Below are positions 18,441 to 26,839 of a stretch of 64,000 bases of DNA, one piece after another. Origin of the DNA: Amycolatopsis palatopharyngis (GTDB lineage Bacteria; Actinomycetota; Actinomycetes; Mycobacteriales; Pseudonocardiaceae). Every line of letters begins with the position of its first letter. Position 1 is the stretch's first letter. The stretch covers positions 18,467 to 82,466 of the forward strand of contig NZ_PQHZ01000030.1 of the NCBI RefSeq assembly GCF_003385185.1. The letters are read 5' to 3'. Both the position numbers and the translations under genes were made by a program. The notes beneath the pieces were generated by a model. It was not told where the DNA came from. It made no database searches and was given only the letters and a program-made list of their open reading frames with translations.

Positions 18441-18470
18441 CCATCGCACTTTCCCGGGAAAGTGCGATGG
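18441..18470. repeat. Palindromic repeat, copy 2
   Basis: The same element, here perfect over 30 bp (outer half CCATCGCACTTTCCC). The spacing to copy 1 is 16 bases. Confidence 0.9.
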
Positions 18471-18505
18471 TGCGCAGCGCTGACCTGGGACGGGACGGGG
18501 GCGCG

Positions 18506-18529
18506 GCGCACTTTCCCGGGAAAGTGCGC
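18506..18529. repeat. Palindromic repeat, copy 3
   Basis: The same core with outer base change (GCGCACTTTCCC half), compensated on the other arm so the palindrome stays perfect over 24 bp. Confidence 0.9.
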
Positions 18530-18623
18530 GGTGGAATGACTTGCCTCCGGGTGGCCGAAGACCCGCCGAAGACCTGCCGTGCATCTGGCGAGTACTCCGA
18601 TTGGCGGATTTCCCCGTCGCAGG

Positions 18624-18639
18624 ATTGGTCTATACCTTT
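18624..18639. promoter_or_regulatory. dre-like (DasR) operator before the GH20 gene
   Basis: ATTGGTCTATACCTTT contains GGTCTATACC, one base from the dre core GGTCTAGACC. It ends 33 bases before the GH20 start. Chitobiases of this family are classic DasR targets. Confidence 0.65.
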
Positions 18640-18672
18640 ACGGGTCTCCTCACCCCGTATCGGAGGTGTTCT

Positions 18673-20286
18673 GTGCGTAAGCGCATACCTGTGACCAGCC
18701 TGCTCGCCGCGGTAACGCTGGGTCTTTCCACTCTCGGCCTCGCGGCGGGAGCCGGCACCGCCGCGGCGACCCCGCCGGCGCCTGCACACGACAAACAGGG
18801 GCTGTCGGACGTGATCCCGGCGCCCGTCGAAGCCGAAGCCGACCCAGAGGCCGACTTCTGGCTCAGTCCGTTCACCCACATCCGGACCGAGCGCGGTTCG
18901 GCCGAAGCCAGGGAGGTCGGCAAGTACCTGGCGAGCACCCTGCGCCCGGCCACGGGATATCCGTTGCCGGTCACCTCGGCGAAGCACTCGTTCCTGCCGA
19001 GTATCTCGCTGGAGCTGGGCAGGACCGATCCCCGTGTCGGCGACCAGGGCTACCAGCTCGACGTCACCAAGCGCGGCGTGACCATCAAGGCCAACACCGC
19101 CGACGGCCTGTTCTCCGGCGTGCAGACACTGCGCCAGTTGCTGCCCGCGCAGATCGCGGCGGACTCTCCGCAGCCAAGAATCTGGACGGTGCCCGGCGGC
19201 AACATCCTCGACTACCCGAGGTTCGGTTACCGGGGGGCGATGCTGGACCTGGCCCGGCATTTCCACGAGCCGGACGAGATCAAGGCCTACATCGACCAGA
19301 TCGCCGCCTACAAGATCAACTACCTGCATCTGCACCTGACCGACGACCAGGGCTGGCGGATCCAGATCGACAGCTGGCCCGAGCTCACGAAGAAGAGCGG
19401 TGGCCCCGGAACGGGCGTGGACGGCGAAGGGCCGGGCTTCCTGACCAAGGCCGAGTACGCCGAGCTGAACGCCTATGCGGCATCCAGGCACATCACGATC
19501 ATCCCGGAGATCGATATGCCGGGTCACACCAACGCGGCCCAGCACGCGTACGCGGAACTGAACTGTGACGGCGTCGCGGTGCCACCGCGCACCGACATCG
19601 AGGTCGGGTACAGCTCACTGTGCATCGACTCGGAGATCACGTACACCTTCGTCGAGGACGTCATCCGGGAACTCGCCGAGATGACCCCCGGCCCGTACCT
19701 GCACATCGGCGGGGACGAGGCACACGCCACCACCGACGAGGACTACCGGAAGTTCATGGACCGGGTCATGCCGATGGTCGCCAAGTACGGCAAGACCATC
19801 TACGGCTGGGACGAGATCATGCAGGTGGACCCGCCCACCTCTGCCATCGGGCAGTTCTGGGACACCGACGGCCAGGACGCCGACGTCGCGGAGGCGGTCG
19901 CCAGGGGCAACAAGATCGTGCTCTCCCCGGCGAACAAGGCCTACCTGGACATGAAGTACGACGAGAGCACCCCGATCGGCCTGAGCTGGGCCGGCTACGT
20001 CGAGGTGCGCGACGCGTACGACTGGAACCCGGGCAACCACGTTCAGGACGTGCCGGAGTCCGGTGTGCTCGGTGTCGAGGCTCCACTGTGGTCGGAAACG
20101 CTGCGCACGCTCGACCATATCGAGTACATGGCGTTTCCGCGGCTGCCCGCGATCGCGGAACTCGGCTGGTCCACCGAGGCAAGCCACGACTGGGAGTCGT
20201 TCCGCCAGCGGCTCGGCGCGCAGGCACCACGCTGGGAGCAGCAGGGCATCAACTTCTACCGCTCTCCGCAGGTCGACTGGCAGTGA
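18673..20286 (+). CDS. GH20 beta-N-acetylhexosaminidase, secreted
   Basis: 537 residues. GTG at 18673 follows GGAGGT at about five bases. A signal peptide (VRKRIPVTSLLAAVTLGLST, cleavage after AGTAAA near 32) precedes a GH20b domain and the catalytic barrel starting at FGYRGAMLDLARHFH. The catalytic Asp-Glu pair is in YLHIGGDEAHAT near 349; IIPEIDMPGHTNA and APLWSETL are also family motifs. It cleaves terminal GlcNAc from chitin fragments outside the cell. The upstream dre site indicates GlcNAc-responsive repression. A strong hairpin follows. Confidence 0.93.
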   Translation: MRKRIPVTSLLAAVTLGLSTLGLAAGAGTAAATPPAPAHDKQGLSDVIPAPVEAEADPEADFWLSPFTHIRTERGSAEAREVGKYLASTLRPATGYPLPVTSAKHSFLPSISLELGRTDPRVGDQGYQLDVTKRGVTIKANTADGLFSGVQTLRQLLPAQIAADSPQPRIWTVPGGNILDYPRFGYRGAMLDLARHFHEPDEIKAYIDQIAAYKINYLHLHLTDDQGWRIQIDSWPELTKKSGGPGTGVDGEGPGFLTKAEYAELNAYAASRHITIIPEIDMPGHTNAAQHAYAELNCDGVAVPPRTDIEVGYSSLCIDSEITYTFVEDVIRELAEMTPGPYLHIGGDEAHATTDEDYRKFMDRVMPMVAKYGKTIYGWDEIMQVDPPTSAIGQFWDTDGQDADVAEAVARGNKIVLSPANKAYLDMKYDESTPIGLSWAGYVEVRDAYDWNPGNHVQDVPESGVLGVEAPLWSETLRTLDHIEYMAFPRLPAIAELGWSTEASHDWESFRQRLGAQAPRWEQQGINFYRSPQVDWQ

Positions 20287-20293
20287 CCACCGT

Positions 20294-20333
20294 CCCCAGA
20301 CCGGGAATTCGTGAATGAATTCCCGGTCTGGGG
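20294..20333. terminator. Bidirectional hairpin terminator
   Basis: Perfect 17-base arms CCCCAGACCGGGAATTC (20294-20310) and GAATTCCCGGTCTGGGG (20317-20333) with a 6-base loop lie between the convergent GH20 and DUF779 genes, eight bases after the GH20 stop. No T-run, as is usual in actinomycetes. Confidence 0.8.
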
Positions 20334-20336
20334 CAG

Positions 20337-20723
20337 TCAGCCGGCTGTGGGACCGTCCAACTCGGCCACCTCGGTGTCGGTGAGCAGGCGGGAACGGATC
20401 AGGAACCGCACGCCCTCCGGCGCCTCCAGGGAGAACCCGCTCCCCCTGCCCGGCACCACGTCGATGGTCAGGTGGGTGTGCCGCCAGTACTCGAACTGCG
20501 GACCGGACATCCACACCGGAACATCGGCGATCCCGGGCACCACCAGGTCGCCGAGCCGCACGTCGGCCGCGCCCGTGCGGAACTCGCCCTGCGGGTAACA
20601 CATCGGCGCGCTGCCGTCACAGCAACCGCCGGACTGGTGGAACATCACCGGGCCGTGCTGCTCCACGAGCCGCCGCAGCAACCCGGCCGCGGCCTCCGTC
20701 AGATCGACCCGCCTTGCCAGCAT
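20337..20723 (-). CDS. DUF779 family protein
   Basis: 128 residues of the DUF779 family (FHQSGGCCDGSAPMCYPQGEF near 32, then WMSGPQFEYWRHTHLTIDVV). The paired Cys suggest a metal or redox site. Such proteins are regularly encoded beside aldehyde dehydrogenases of the AcoD/ExaC type, as here; their exact role is not known to me. The ATG at 20723 has AGGGAGG eight bases upstream. Two palindromic repeats lie between it and the dehydrogenase. Confidence 0.88.
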   Translation of the reverse strand: MLARRVDLTEAAAGLLRRLVEQHGPVMFHQSGGCCDGSAPMCYPQGEFRTGAADVRLGDLVVPGIADVPVWMSGPQFEYWRHTHLTIDVVPGRGSGFSLEAPEGVRFLIRSRLLTDTEVAELDGPTAG

Positions 20724-20740
20724 CGCGTTCACCCTCCCTT

Positions 20741-20768
20741 CCTCGCACTTTCCCGGGAAAGTGCGAGG
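20741..20768. repeat. Palindromic repeat, copy 4
   Basis: Perfect 28-bp version (outer half CCTCGCACTTTCCC), 17 bases upstream of the DUF779 start and partly overlapping where its promoter or leader would be. Confidence 0.9.
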
Positions 20769-20805
20769 CCGCTTGCGGGCACGCCCAGGTCGCAGGTTTT
20801 TCGAC

Positions 20806-20829
20806 TCGCACTTTCCCGGGAAAGTGCGA
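20806..20829. repeat. Palindromic repeat, copy 5
   Basis: Perfect 24-bp palindrome (half TCGCACTTTCCC) in the gap between the aldehyde dehydrogenase stop and the DUF779 gene. Confidence 0.9.
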
Positions 20830-20878
20830 TACCGCGCGTGCGCAACTACGACACCTTGCGGCGAAGGTGCGTCGCCGA

Positions 20879-22402
20879 TCAGAAGAAGCCCAATGCCTGG
20901 TCGGAGTAGCTGACCAGCATGTTCTTCGTCTGCTGGTAGTGATCCAGCATCATCTTGTGGTTTTCCCTGCCGATCCCGGAGGCCTTGTAACCGCCGAAGG
21001 CCGCGTGCGCGGGGTAGGCGTGATAGTTGTTCACCCACACCCGGCCCGCCTGGATGTCGCGACCGGCCCGGTAGGCCACGTTGCCGTCCCTGGACCAGAC
21101 GCCCGCACCGAGCCCGTACAGGGTGTCGTTCGCGATCTTCAGCGCGTCGTCGTAGTCGTCGAACCTGGTCACCGACACCACGGGACCGAAGATCTCCTCC
21201 TGGAAGATCCGCATCTTGTTGTCGCCCTCGAAGATCGTCGGCTGCATGTAGTAGCCGCCGGAGAGCTCCCCACCGAGATCCATCCGCTCGCCACCGGTGA
21301 GCACCTTCGCGCCCTCCTGCCTGCCGATGTCGACGTAGGAGAGGATCTTCTCCAGCTGGTCGTTGGAGGCCTGCGCGCCGATCTGCGTCTCGGTGTCGAG
21401 CGGGTGTCCCTGCTTGATCCGCTTCGTCCGCTCGACGACGTCGCCGAGGAACCGGTCGTAGATGCCGGACTGCACCAGCGCCCGGGACGGGCAGGTGCAG
21501 ACCTCGCCCTGGTTCAGCGCGAAGAGGGTGAAACCCTCCTGCGCCTTGTCGTAGAACGCGTCGTCGGCCGCCGCGACGTCGTCGAAGAAGATGTTCGGGC
21601 TCTTGCCGCCGAGTTCCACCGTGACCGGGATGATGTTCTCGCTGGCGTACTGCAGGATCAGCCTGCCCGTCGTGGTCTCGCCGGTGAAGGCGACCTTGCG
21701 CACCCTCGAACTGGAGGCCAGCGGCTTGCCTGCCTCCACCCCGAAGCCGTTGACGACGTTCAGCACGCCGGGCGGGATGAGATCGCCGATCAGCGAGAGC
21801 AGAACGTGGATCGAGGCCGGTGTCTGCTCTGCCGGTTTGAGCACGACGGCGTTGCCTGCCGCGAGCGCCGGTGCCAGCTTCCACGTCGCCATGAGCAGCG
21901 GGAAGTTCCACGGGATGATCTGGCCGACCACACCGAGCGGCTCCTGGAAGTGGTAAGCCACGGTGTTCGCGTCGATCTGTGAGATACCGCCCTCCTGCGC
22001 GCGCAGGGCCCCGGCGAAGTACCGGAAGTGGTCGATGGCGAGCGGGATGTCCGCCGCGAGCGTCTCCCGGACCGGCTTACCGTTCTCCCAGCTCTCGGCC
22101 ACCGCGATCCGCTCGAGGTTCTGCTCCATCCGGTCGGCGATCCGGAGCAGAACGTTCGCCCGCTCGTCGGCCGAAGTCCGGCCCCACGCCGGCGCCGCCC
22201 CCTCCGCGGCGTCGAGTGCCCGTTCGATGTCCTCGGCCGTGCCGCGGGCGATCTCGGTGAAGACCTGACCGGTGATCGGGGTCGGGTTGTCGAAGTACTG
22301 CCCCTTCATCGGCGGCACGTACTCGCCGCCGATGAAGTGGTCGTAACGAGGCGCGTAGTCGACGACGCTGCCTTCGGTGTTGGGTGCCGCGTACTTGGCC
22401 AT
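20879..22402 (-). CDS. NAD-dependent aldehyde dehydrogenase (AcoD/ExaC type)
   Basis: 507 residues from ATG 22402 (MAKYAAPNTEG), which has GGAGGG upstream. It shows HFIGGEYVPP, the NAD-binding WNFPLLMATWKLAPAL, VTVELGGKSPN with the catalytic Glu, and the catalytic Cys in NQGEVCTCPSR. This branch oxidises acetaldehyde and similar short aldehydes. The DUF779 gene downstream and the divergent GAF regulator upstream form a typical alcohol/aldehyde utilisation set. Confidence 0.93.
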   Translation of the reverse strand: MAKYAAPNTEGSVVDYAPRYDHFIGGEYVPPMKGQYFDNPTPITGQVFTEIARGTAEDIERALDAAEGAAPAWGRTSADERANVLLRIADRMEQNLERIAVAESWENGKPVRETLAADIPLAIDHFRYFAGALRAQEGGISQIDANTVAYHFQEPLGVVGQIIPWNFPLLMATWKLAPALAAGNAVVLKPAEQTPASIHVLLSLIGDLIPPGVLNVVNGFGVEAGKPLASSSRVRKVAFTGETTTGRLILQYASENIIPVTVELGGKSPNIFFDDVAAADDAFYDKAQEGFTLFALNQGEVCTCPSRALVQSGIYDRFLGDVVERTKRIKQGHPLDTETQIGAQASNDQLEKILSYVDIGRQEGAKVLTGGERMDLGGELSGGYYMQPTIFEGDNKMRIFQEEIFGPVVSVTRFDDYDDALKIANDTLYGLGAGVWSRDGNVAYRAGRDIQAGRVWVNNYHAYPAHAAFGGYKASGIGRENHKMMLDHYQQTKNMLVSYSDQALGFF

Positions 22403-22518
22403 GAGCTGTACTGCCCTCCTGCTGCGTTGCACGAGTCCTGCTGATGGCGGTGAAGGTAAGGAGGGCAACGTTGCACGGACGTTGCAGTCTCGTGAGCGGC
22501 GTCACTAGTGTCGTCGGC
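22403..22518. promoter_or_regulatory. Divergent promoter region with repeated CGTTGCA words
   Basis: CGTTGCA occurs three times on the + strand (22424, 22469 and 22479 regions), the middle one inside the palindrome GCAACGTTGC. These are candidate binding sites for the adjacent regulator controlling the aldehyde dehydrogenase. Confidence 0.45.
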
Positions 22519-24006
22519 ATGGCGCTGCGGCCAACAGCCGAGATGCTGCGCGACCCGATCTCGTACGCGCGGCTGCTGAGTCGCGTCCACGACGAGGTCC
22601 TCTCCGGCGAACCGGCATCGCACGCCCCGCGCCCGGTGATCTCGCAGTCCTGGGATCGCTCCCTCGCCGCACGGGTGGATCCGGACAGCAAGCTGCCACC
22701 GCAGGTGTACGGCAGAGGGGAGCTTGACGACGTCCGCGCGGCGCACCCGCTCGCGCCCGTGCTCCCGCTGCTGCGCGAAACGCTGGTGAGCATCGCCGAC
22801 GACGCGCAGCACATCATGATCGTCACCGACGCGGAGGGGCACATACTCTGGCGGGAGGGTTCGACCGGCGTGTGCGTCCGGGCGGACCGGGTGGGCCTGG
22901 CCGAGGGCACCAGCTGGGCGGAGGAGGCGATCGGCACGAACGCGATGGGCACAGCACTGGCGACCGGCGGTCCGGTGCAGATCTACTCCGCCGAGCACCT
23001 GGTGCGCACGTACCACACCTGGACCTGCGCGGCGGCACCGTTACACGACCCGGAGACCGGCGCGCTGCTCGGCGCGATCGACGTCAGCGGCCCGCTGCGC
23101 ACCGTGCATCCGGCGATGCTCGCGTTGGTGACCGCCTCCGCCGGGCTCGCCGAAGGGCAGTTGCGGGCACAGTTGGCGGTGCGTGACGAGCGGTTGCGCC
23201 GGACGAACATGCGACACCTGGAAGCCCTGCGCGGTGAGCCGGGCGCGCTGCTTTCCGCGACCGGCAGAGTGCTCGCCGCAGAGTCCTGCGGGCAGCTTCC
23301 CTCCACTGTGGAGGTTCGCTCCAGGGGCGGAACCGTCGCACTGCCCGACGGCAGACTCGGCGAGCTCGAACCACTGAGCGAGGGATTCCTGCTCCGATTG
23401 CACCGGGCCGCGCTCCCGCGAAGCACCCCGGCGCCACGACTGAACCTGACATTCCTCTCCGGAGGCGAGCCACTGGCCACGGTGGACGGAAGAGAGATCC
23501 CGCTGACACTGCGGCACGCCGAGATCCTCACGCTACTGGCACTGCATCCAGGTGGACTCACCGCGGACCGGCTGGCCTTCCAGCTCTACGGTGACGCGGG
23601 CAATCCGGTGACCGTGCGCGCCGAGATCCACCGGCTGCGTACCCAACTCGGTTCCGCGGTCGTGCGGACGCGGCCATACCGGCTCGCCGCCGACATCGAC
23701 GCCGACTTCCTCCGCGTGCGCGACGCACTGCGCAGGGGCGCGGTGCGGCAGGCAGTGGCGTTCTTCGACGGCCCGCTGCTCCCCGACTCCGAGTCCCCCG
23801 CGGTCCGGGAGGAGCGGGAGTCACTCGAGGCGCTCATCCGGAGGGTCGTCGTCGAGAGTGCCGACACGGAGGCACTCTGGGGTTTCTGGGACACCTCGTG
23901 CGGCGTGGACGACCCGGAGGTTGTGGCGGCCCTGTGCGCCGCACTGCCCGCCGAGGACCCGCGCAGGTCCGTGGCACTCACACACCAGGCGCGCCTGGCA
24001 CCGTGA
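22519..24006 (+). CDS. GAF-domain activator (AcoR-like) lacking the sigma-54 AAA+ domain
   Basis: 495 residues. The N-terminal half matches AcoR-type activators: RPVISQSWDRSL, then a GAF domain (HIMIVTDAEGHILWREG, EGTSWAEEAIGTNAMGTAL, YHTWTCAAAPLHDPETG). Instead of an AAA+ domain the C-terminus has a winged-helix-like segment (LTLRHAEILTLLALHPGGLT, VTVRAEIHRLRTQLG) resembling OmpR/BTAD DNA-binding domains. The ATG at 22519 is chosen as the start of homology. It is divergent from the aldehyde dehydrogenase and followed four bases later by an MFS gene. Confidence 0.85.
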   Translation: MALRPTAEMLRDPISYARLLSRVHDEVLSGEPASHAPRPVISQSWDRSLAARVDPDSKLPPQVYGRGELDDVRAAHPLAPVLPLLRETLVSIADDAQHIMIVTDAEGHILWREGSTGVCVRADRVGLAEGTSWAEEAIGTNAMGTALATGGPVQIYSAEHLVRTYHTWTCAAAPLHDPETGALLGAIDVSGPLRTVHPAMLALVTASAGLAEGQLRAQLAVRDERLRRTNMRHLEALRGEPGALLSATGRVLAAESCGQLPSTVEVRSRGGTVALPDGRLGELEPLSEGFLLRLHRAALPRSTPAPRLNLTFLSGGEPLATVDGREIPLTLRHAEILTLLALHPGGLTADRLAFQLYGDAGNPVTVRAEIHRLRTQLGSAVVRTRPYRLAADIDADFLRVRDALRRGAVRQAVAFFDGPLLPDSESPAVREERESLEALIRRVVVESADTEALWGFWDTSCGVDDPEVVAALCAALPAEDPRRSVALTHQARLAP

Positions 24007-24010
24007 CGGA

Positions 24011-25204
24011 GTGACCAGAGGCCGGCTGACCCTTCTCGCGGCGCTGGGGATAGACAACTTCGGCTCCGGCCTGTTCCTACCGCTCACCCTCATCTATCTC
24101 ACCCACGTGGTGCAGCTGCCACTCGCCGTCGCCGGATCGGCGGTCACCGCGGGGACTCTCGCGGGGCTGCTGGCACCACCGCTGGCCGGCAGGCTGGTCG
24201 ACCTGATCGGGCCGCGAGCCGTGGTGATCATCTCGCAGCTCGTGCAGGCGATCGGCGCCTGCTGCTACCTGCTGGCCGACGGGGTACCCATGGTCGTCGC
24301 GGCGGCCCTGTTGATCGCGGGCGGGCTACAGCTCTTCTACTGTTCCCTGTTCGTCCTGGTCGCCGACGTTTCTTCGGAGGTACTGAAGGACCGTCCGTTC
24401 GCGGTGGTGACCATGGTGCGCGCGGGTTCCTTCGGCCTCGGTGCGCTCGTGGCAGGGGCCTTGCTGACAGCGTGGGGTCCGGCCGGTTACCAGGTCGCGC
24501 TCGTGACGAACGCGGTAACGCTGGTCATCGCCGCACTGTTGCTCGGCATCGGCGTCAGCACGCCTAGGCCGAGCCCGGCCCCGGAATCCGGCATACGACG
24601 CCCTACCGGCCTGCTACGTGACCGGCCCTACCTTGCGCTGATCGTCGTCTCCAGCCTGTTCGGGCTGTCCCTCGACTTCTTCCTGGTCGGTATGCCGGTC
24701 TTCGTGCTCGACCAGCTCGGCGGCCCGTCCTGGCTGCCGGGGGCGATACTGGCCCTGCTGACCACCGTGACCAGCTTTGGCAGCACGGCCGCTTTGCGCC
24801 TCACCCGGCACCTGACCCGGATCGGGGCGATGTCCCTCGGCTCGGCGCTGTACGCGGTGTGGTGCGTCGTCAGCCTGGCCGCCGTGGCGGTTCCCGCACC
24901 GTGGCTACCCGCCTATCTGCTGACCGTGACGCTGGTGATGGCCGCGGCGAACCTGGTGTTCGGGCCGCGGTCCAATGCGCTCGCCGAAGCCGCGGCTCCC
25001 CGCGCGGCCAGGGGCCGGTACCTGGCCTCCTACCAGTACGCGTTCGCCTCGGCCCAGATCGTCGCGCCCGCGGTGGTAGCGCTGTTCTCGGTGGCGATCT
25101 GGCTGCCATGGGTCGTGGTCGCGGCAGCGGCGGTCGCCGCCTCGGTTGGCCTGCGCGCACTGGCTCCCCGGCTGCCGCCGCACGCCGTCGACCCGCGCAC
25201 GTAA
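24011..25204 (+). CDS. MFS transporter
   Basis: 397 residues with about twelve hydrophobic segments, starting at GTG 24011 four bases after the regulator stop. Typical MFS loop sequences occur (PPLAGRLVDLIGPR between segments 2 and 3). A central linker of about 40 residues (PRPSPAPESGIRRP) separates the two halves. It is probably a drug- or metabolite-type exporter; the substrate is unknown. It is co-transcribed with the GAF regulator. Confidence 0.88.
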   Translation: MTRGRLTLLAALGIDNFGSGLFLPLTLIYLTHVVQLPLAVAGSAVTAGTLAGLLAPPLAGRLVDLIGPRAVVIISQLVQAIGACCYLLADGVPMVVAAALLIAGGLQLFYCSLFVLVADVSSEVLKDRPFAVVTMVRAGSFGLGALVAGALLTAWGPAGYQVALVTNAVTLVIAALLLGIGVSTPRPSPAPESGIRRPTGLLRDRPYLALIVVSSLFGLSLDFFLVGMPVFVLDQLGGPSWLPGAILALLTTVTSFGSTAALRLTRHLTRIGAMSLGSALYAVWCVVSLAAVAVPAPWLPAYLLTVTLVMAAANLVFGPRSNALAEAAAPRAARGRYLASYQYAFASAQIVAPAVVALFSVAIWLPWVVVAAAAVAASVGLRALAPRLPPHAVDPRT

Positions 25205-25308
25205 CCGGTGCCCGCCAAGTGCACCGGTCCGGCTGGACACTTCGAGCCCGGTTGCCGAACAATGGCCGAAGTATGAACGACCAGTGAACGCGATGAGAGA
25301 GAAATCCG

Positions 25309-26094
25309 ATGAGCTACGAACGTTTCGTCGTGGTGGGCGACAGCTGCGCCGAAGGCCTGGATGACCCCTACCCCGATGGAAGCCGCTACCGAGGCTGGGC
25401 GGATCTCGTAGCGGCCCGGCTCGCGGCGGACAATCCCGGTCTGCGCTACGCCAACCTCGCGATTCGCGGTCGCAGGCTCGATCAGATCATCACCGAGCAG
25501 TTCCCCGCCGCTACCGCGTTCCAGCCGGACCTCGTCGCCCTTTTCGGCGGCGGCAACGACGTCCTCACCGGCGGTTTCGATCCCGACGTCGTGGCAGGCA
25601 AGGTGACCGAAGCCGTGGCCAGGCTGACCGAGGTCGCGCCGACCGTACTGGTGTTCACCCTCAGCGACCTGTCCCAGCGGATGCGCCTGACCCGCGGACT
25701 GCGCCCGCGCATCGCCGCGCTCAACGCCGCCGTTCATCGGGCGGCCGATGAACACGGCGCCCTCGTGGTCGATCTCGCCGACGACCCGTCGGTCCGGGAC
25801 CTGCGTTACTTCGGCCCTGACCGGCTCCACCTGAGCGAGCACGGTCATCGTCGGCTGGCCGGCCACCTACTGCGCAGGTTGGCTGTGCCCTTCGACGACC
25901 AGTGGCTGGAACCTCTGCCTGGCGACCCCGCCCGGCCAGGGATGCTGGGACACGCACAGTGGGTGTGGCGTGAGGTGCGCCCGGTCGCGATCAGCCGGCT
26001 ACGCAACCGGCTCGTCGGCCGCTCCCCCGGCGACGGCTTTCAGCCGAAGCGACCCGAGTTGAGTCCTCTCGCGGCGACCGAACTGTCGCCCTGA
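25309..26094 (+). CDS. SGNH/GDSL family hydrolase
   Basis: 261 residues. Block I is FVVVGDSCAEGLDD with the nucleophile Ser near residue 12, block III is LFGGGNDVLTGG, and the catalytic Asp-His is in YFGPDRLHLSEHGHRR near 169. No signal peptide, so an intracellular esterase or lipase is likely. A C-terminal tail of about 60 residues after the hydrolase domain (GMLGHAQWVWREVRPVAISR) is common in the actinomycete branch. Confidence 0.9.
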   Translation: MSYERFVVVGDSCAEGLDDPYPDGSRYRGWADLVAARLAADNPGLRYANLAIRGRRLDQIITEQFPAATAFQPDLVALFGGGNDVLTGGFDPDVVAGKVTEAVARLTEVAPTVLVFTLSDLSQRMRLTRGLRPRIAALNAAVHRAADEHGALVVDLADDPSVRDLRYFGPDRLHLSEHGHRRLAGHLLRRLAVPFDDQWLEPLPGDPARPGMLGHAQWVWREVRPVAISRLRNRLVGRSPGDGFQPKRPELSPLAATELSP

Positions 26095-26839
26095 GCCGAC
26101 CTTCGACGCCCGCCCGCAGGGCGTTGACCACAGAGGCCCGCACAGCGGGCCATTGTGGAGGGATGGCGTCGGTGATGACGGCGCGACTGATCGAGCCGGT
26201 GGCGAATCGACCGGAATCGGCCTGGTTCACCGAATGGCTTTCCCGTGAGGCGCTGAGCCCCCGTGAACCTTTTCGGAACGGACGGCCCAGTTGGAGGTTC
26301 TCCGAACAGGGGCCTGCCGAACAGCCTGATCCGGTGCTCACGGCGAGCATGACTGAATCGAATGAGGCCGTCATCCACCGGACGGCGGACACCCCCGGGC
26401 GCCGCCCTCCGTCATCTGATGGACGCCGCTATGTCACCCACAGGGGTGACCCTCGGTAATAGGAACTTGAGGACAACGGCCGACCCTGGACTACCGCACA
26501 TATGCGAAACACGAACTGGAAATGGAGTAGAAGTGAAAAATTTACACATGCGATTCGGTTGCGCTCACGAAACAACCGGACGGCAAAGTCCGCGCCGAAA
26601 CGCTACCGTCTTTCGTTGGTTCTCGCAGAACAGGGACTCGAAATTCGGCGCGCATTGAACTCACCCGGTCGCACGAAGCGATCTTGGTCATGATCACCCA
26701 GGGGCAGAGAACTGCGGTCCATGTCACTCGACTTGACGAAATTCGGTTAGCGATTAACCTTGAGCATGCTTTGGTCGCAACGGGCGATATGCGTTAGTCG
26801 CCAACACGCTGCGTGACCACACAGGACACTGGGGACTCA
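26095..26839. other. Gap before the LuxR A gene, no certain gene
   Basis: About 745 bases that mark the edge of the accessory region. The second half (26460-26830) is visibly lower in GC. Two inverted repeats precede LuxR A: GGTTA-gcgat-TAACC at 26745-26759 and GGCGA/TCGCC around 26780. Open frames at 26124-26459 and on the other strand lack ribosome sites and normal codon use. The LuxR A promoter must lie here. Confidence 0.5.
26533..26658 (+). CDS. Possible small ORF, 41 residues
   Basis: GTG start with GGAG five bases upstream, beginning VKNLHMRFGCAHETTGRQ. It is Arg-rich with no recognised family. The main argument for it is the ribosome site in an otherwise empty low-GC gap; it could be chance. 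Confidence 0.2.
   Translation: MKNLHMRFGCAHETTGRQSPRRNATVFRWFSQNRDSKFGAH

Noticed and set aside
18401..20829. CRISPR array
   Set aside because: Repeats are full palindromes with irregular spacing (16 to over 2000 bases), some copies separated by whole genes, and no cas genes are present.
26124..26459. 111-residue frame before the RiPP region
   Set aside because: No ribosome site, no domain and atypical codon use; the antisense frame is equally unconvincing.
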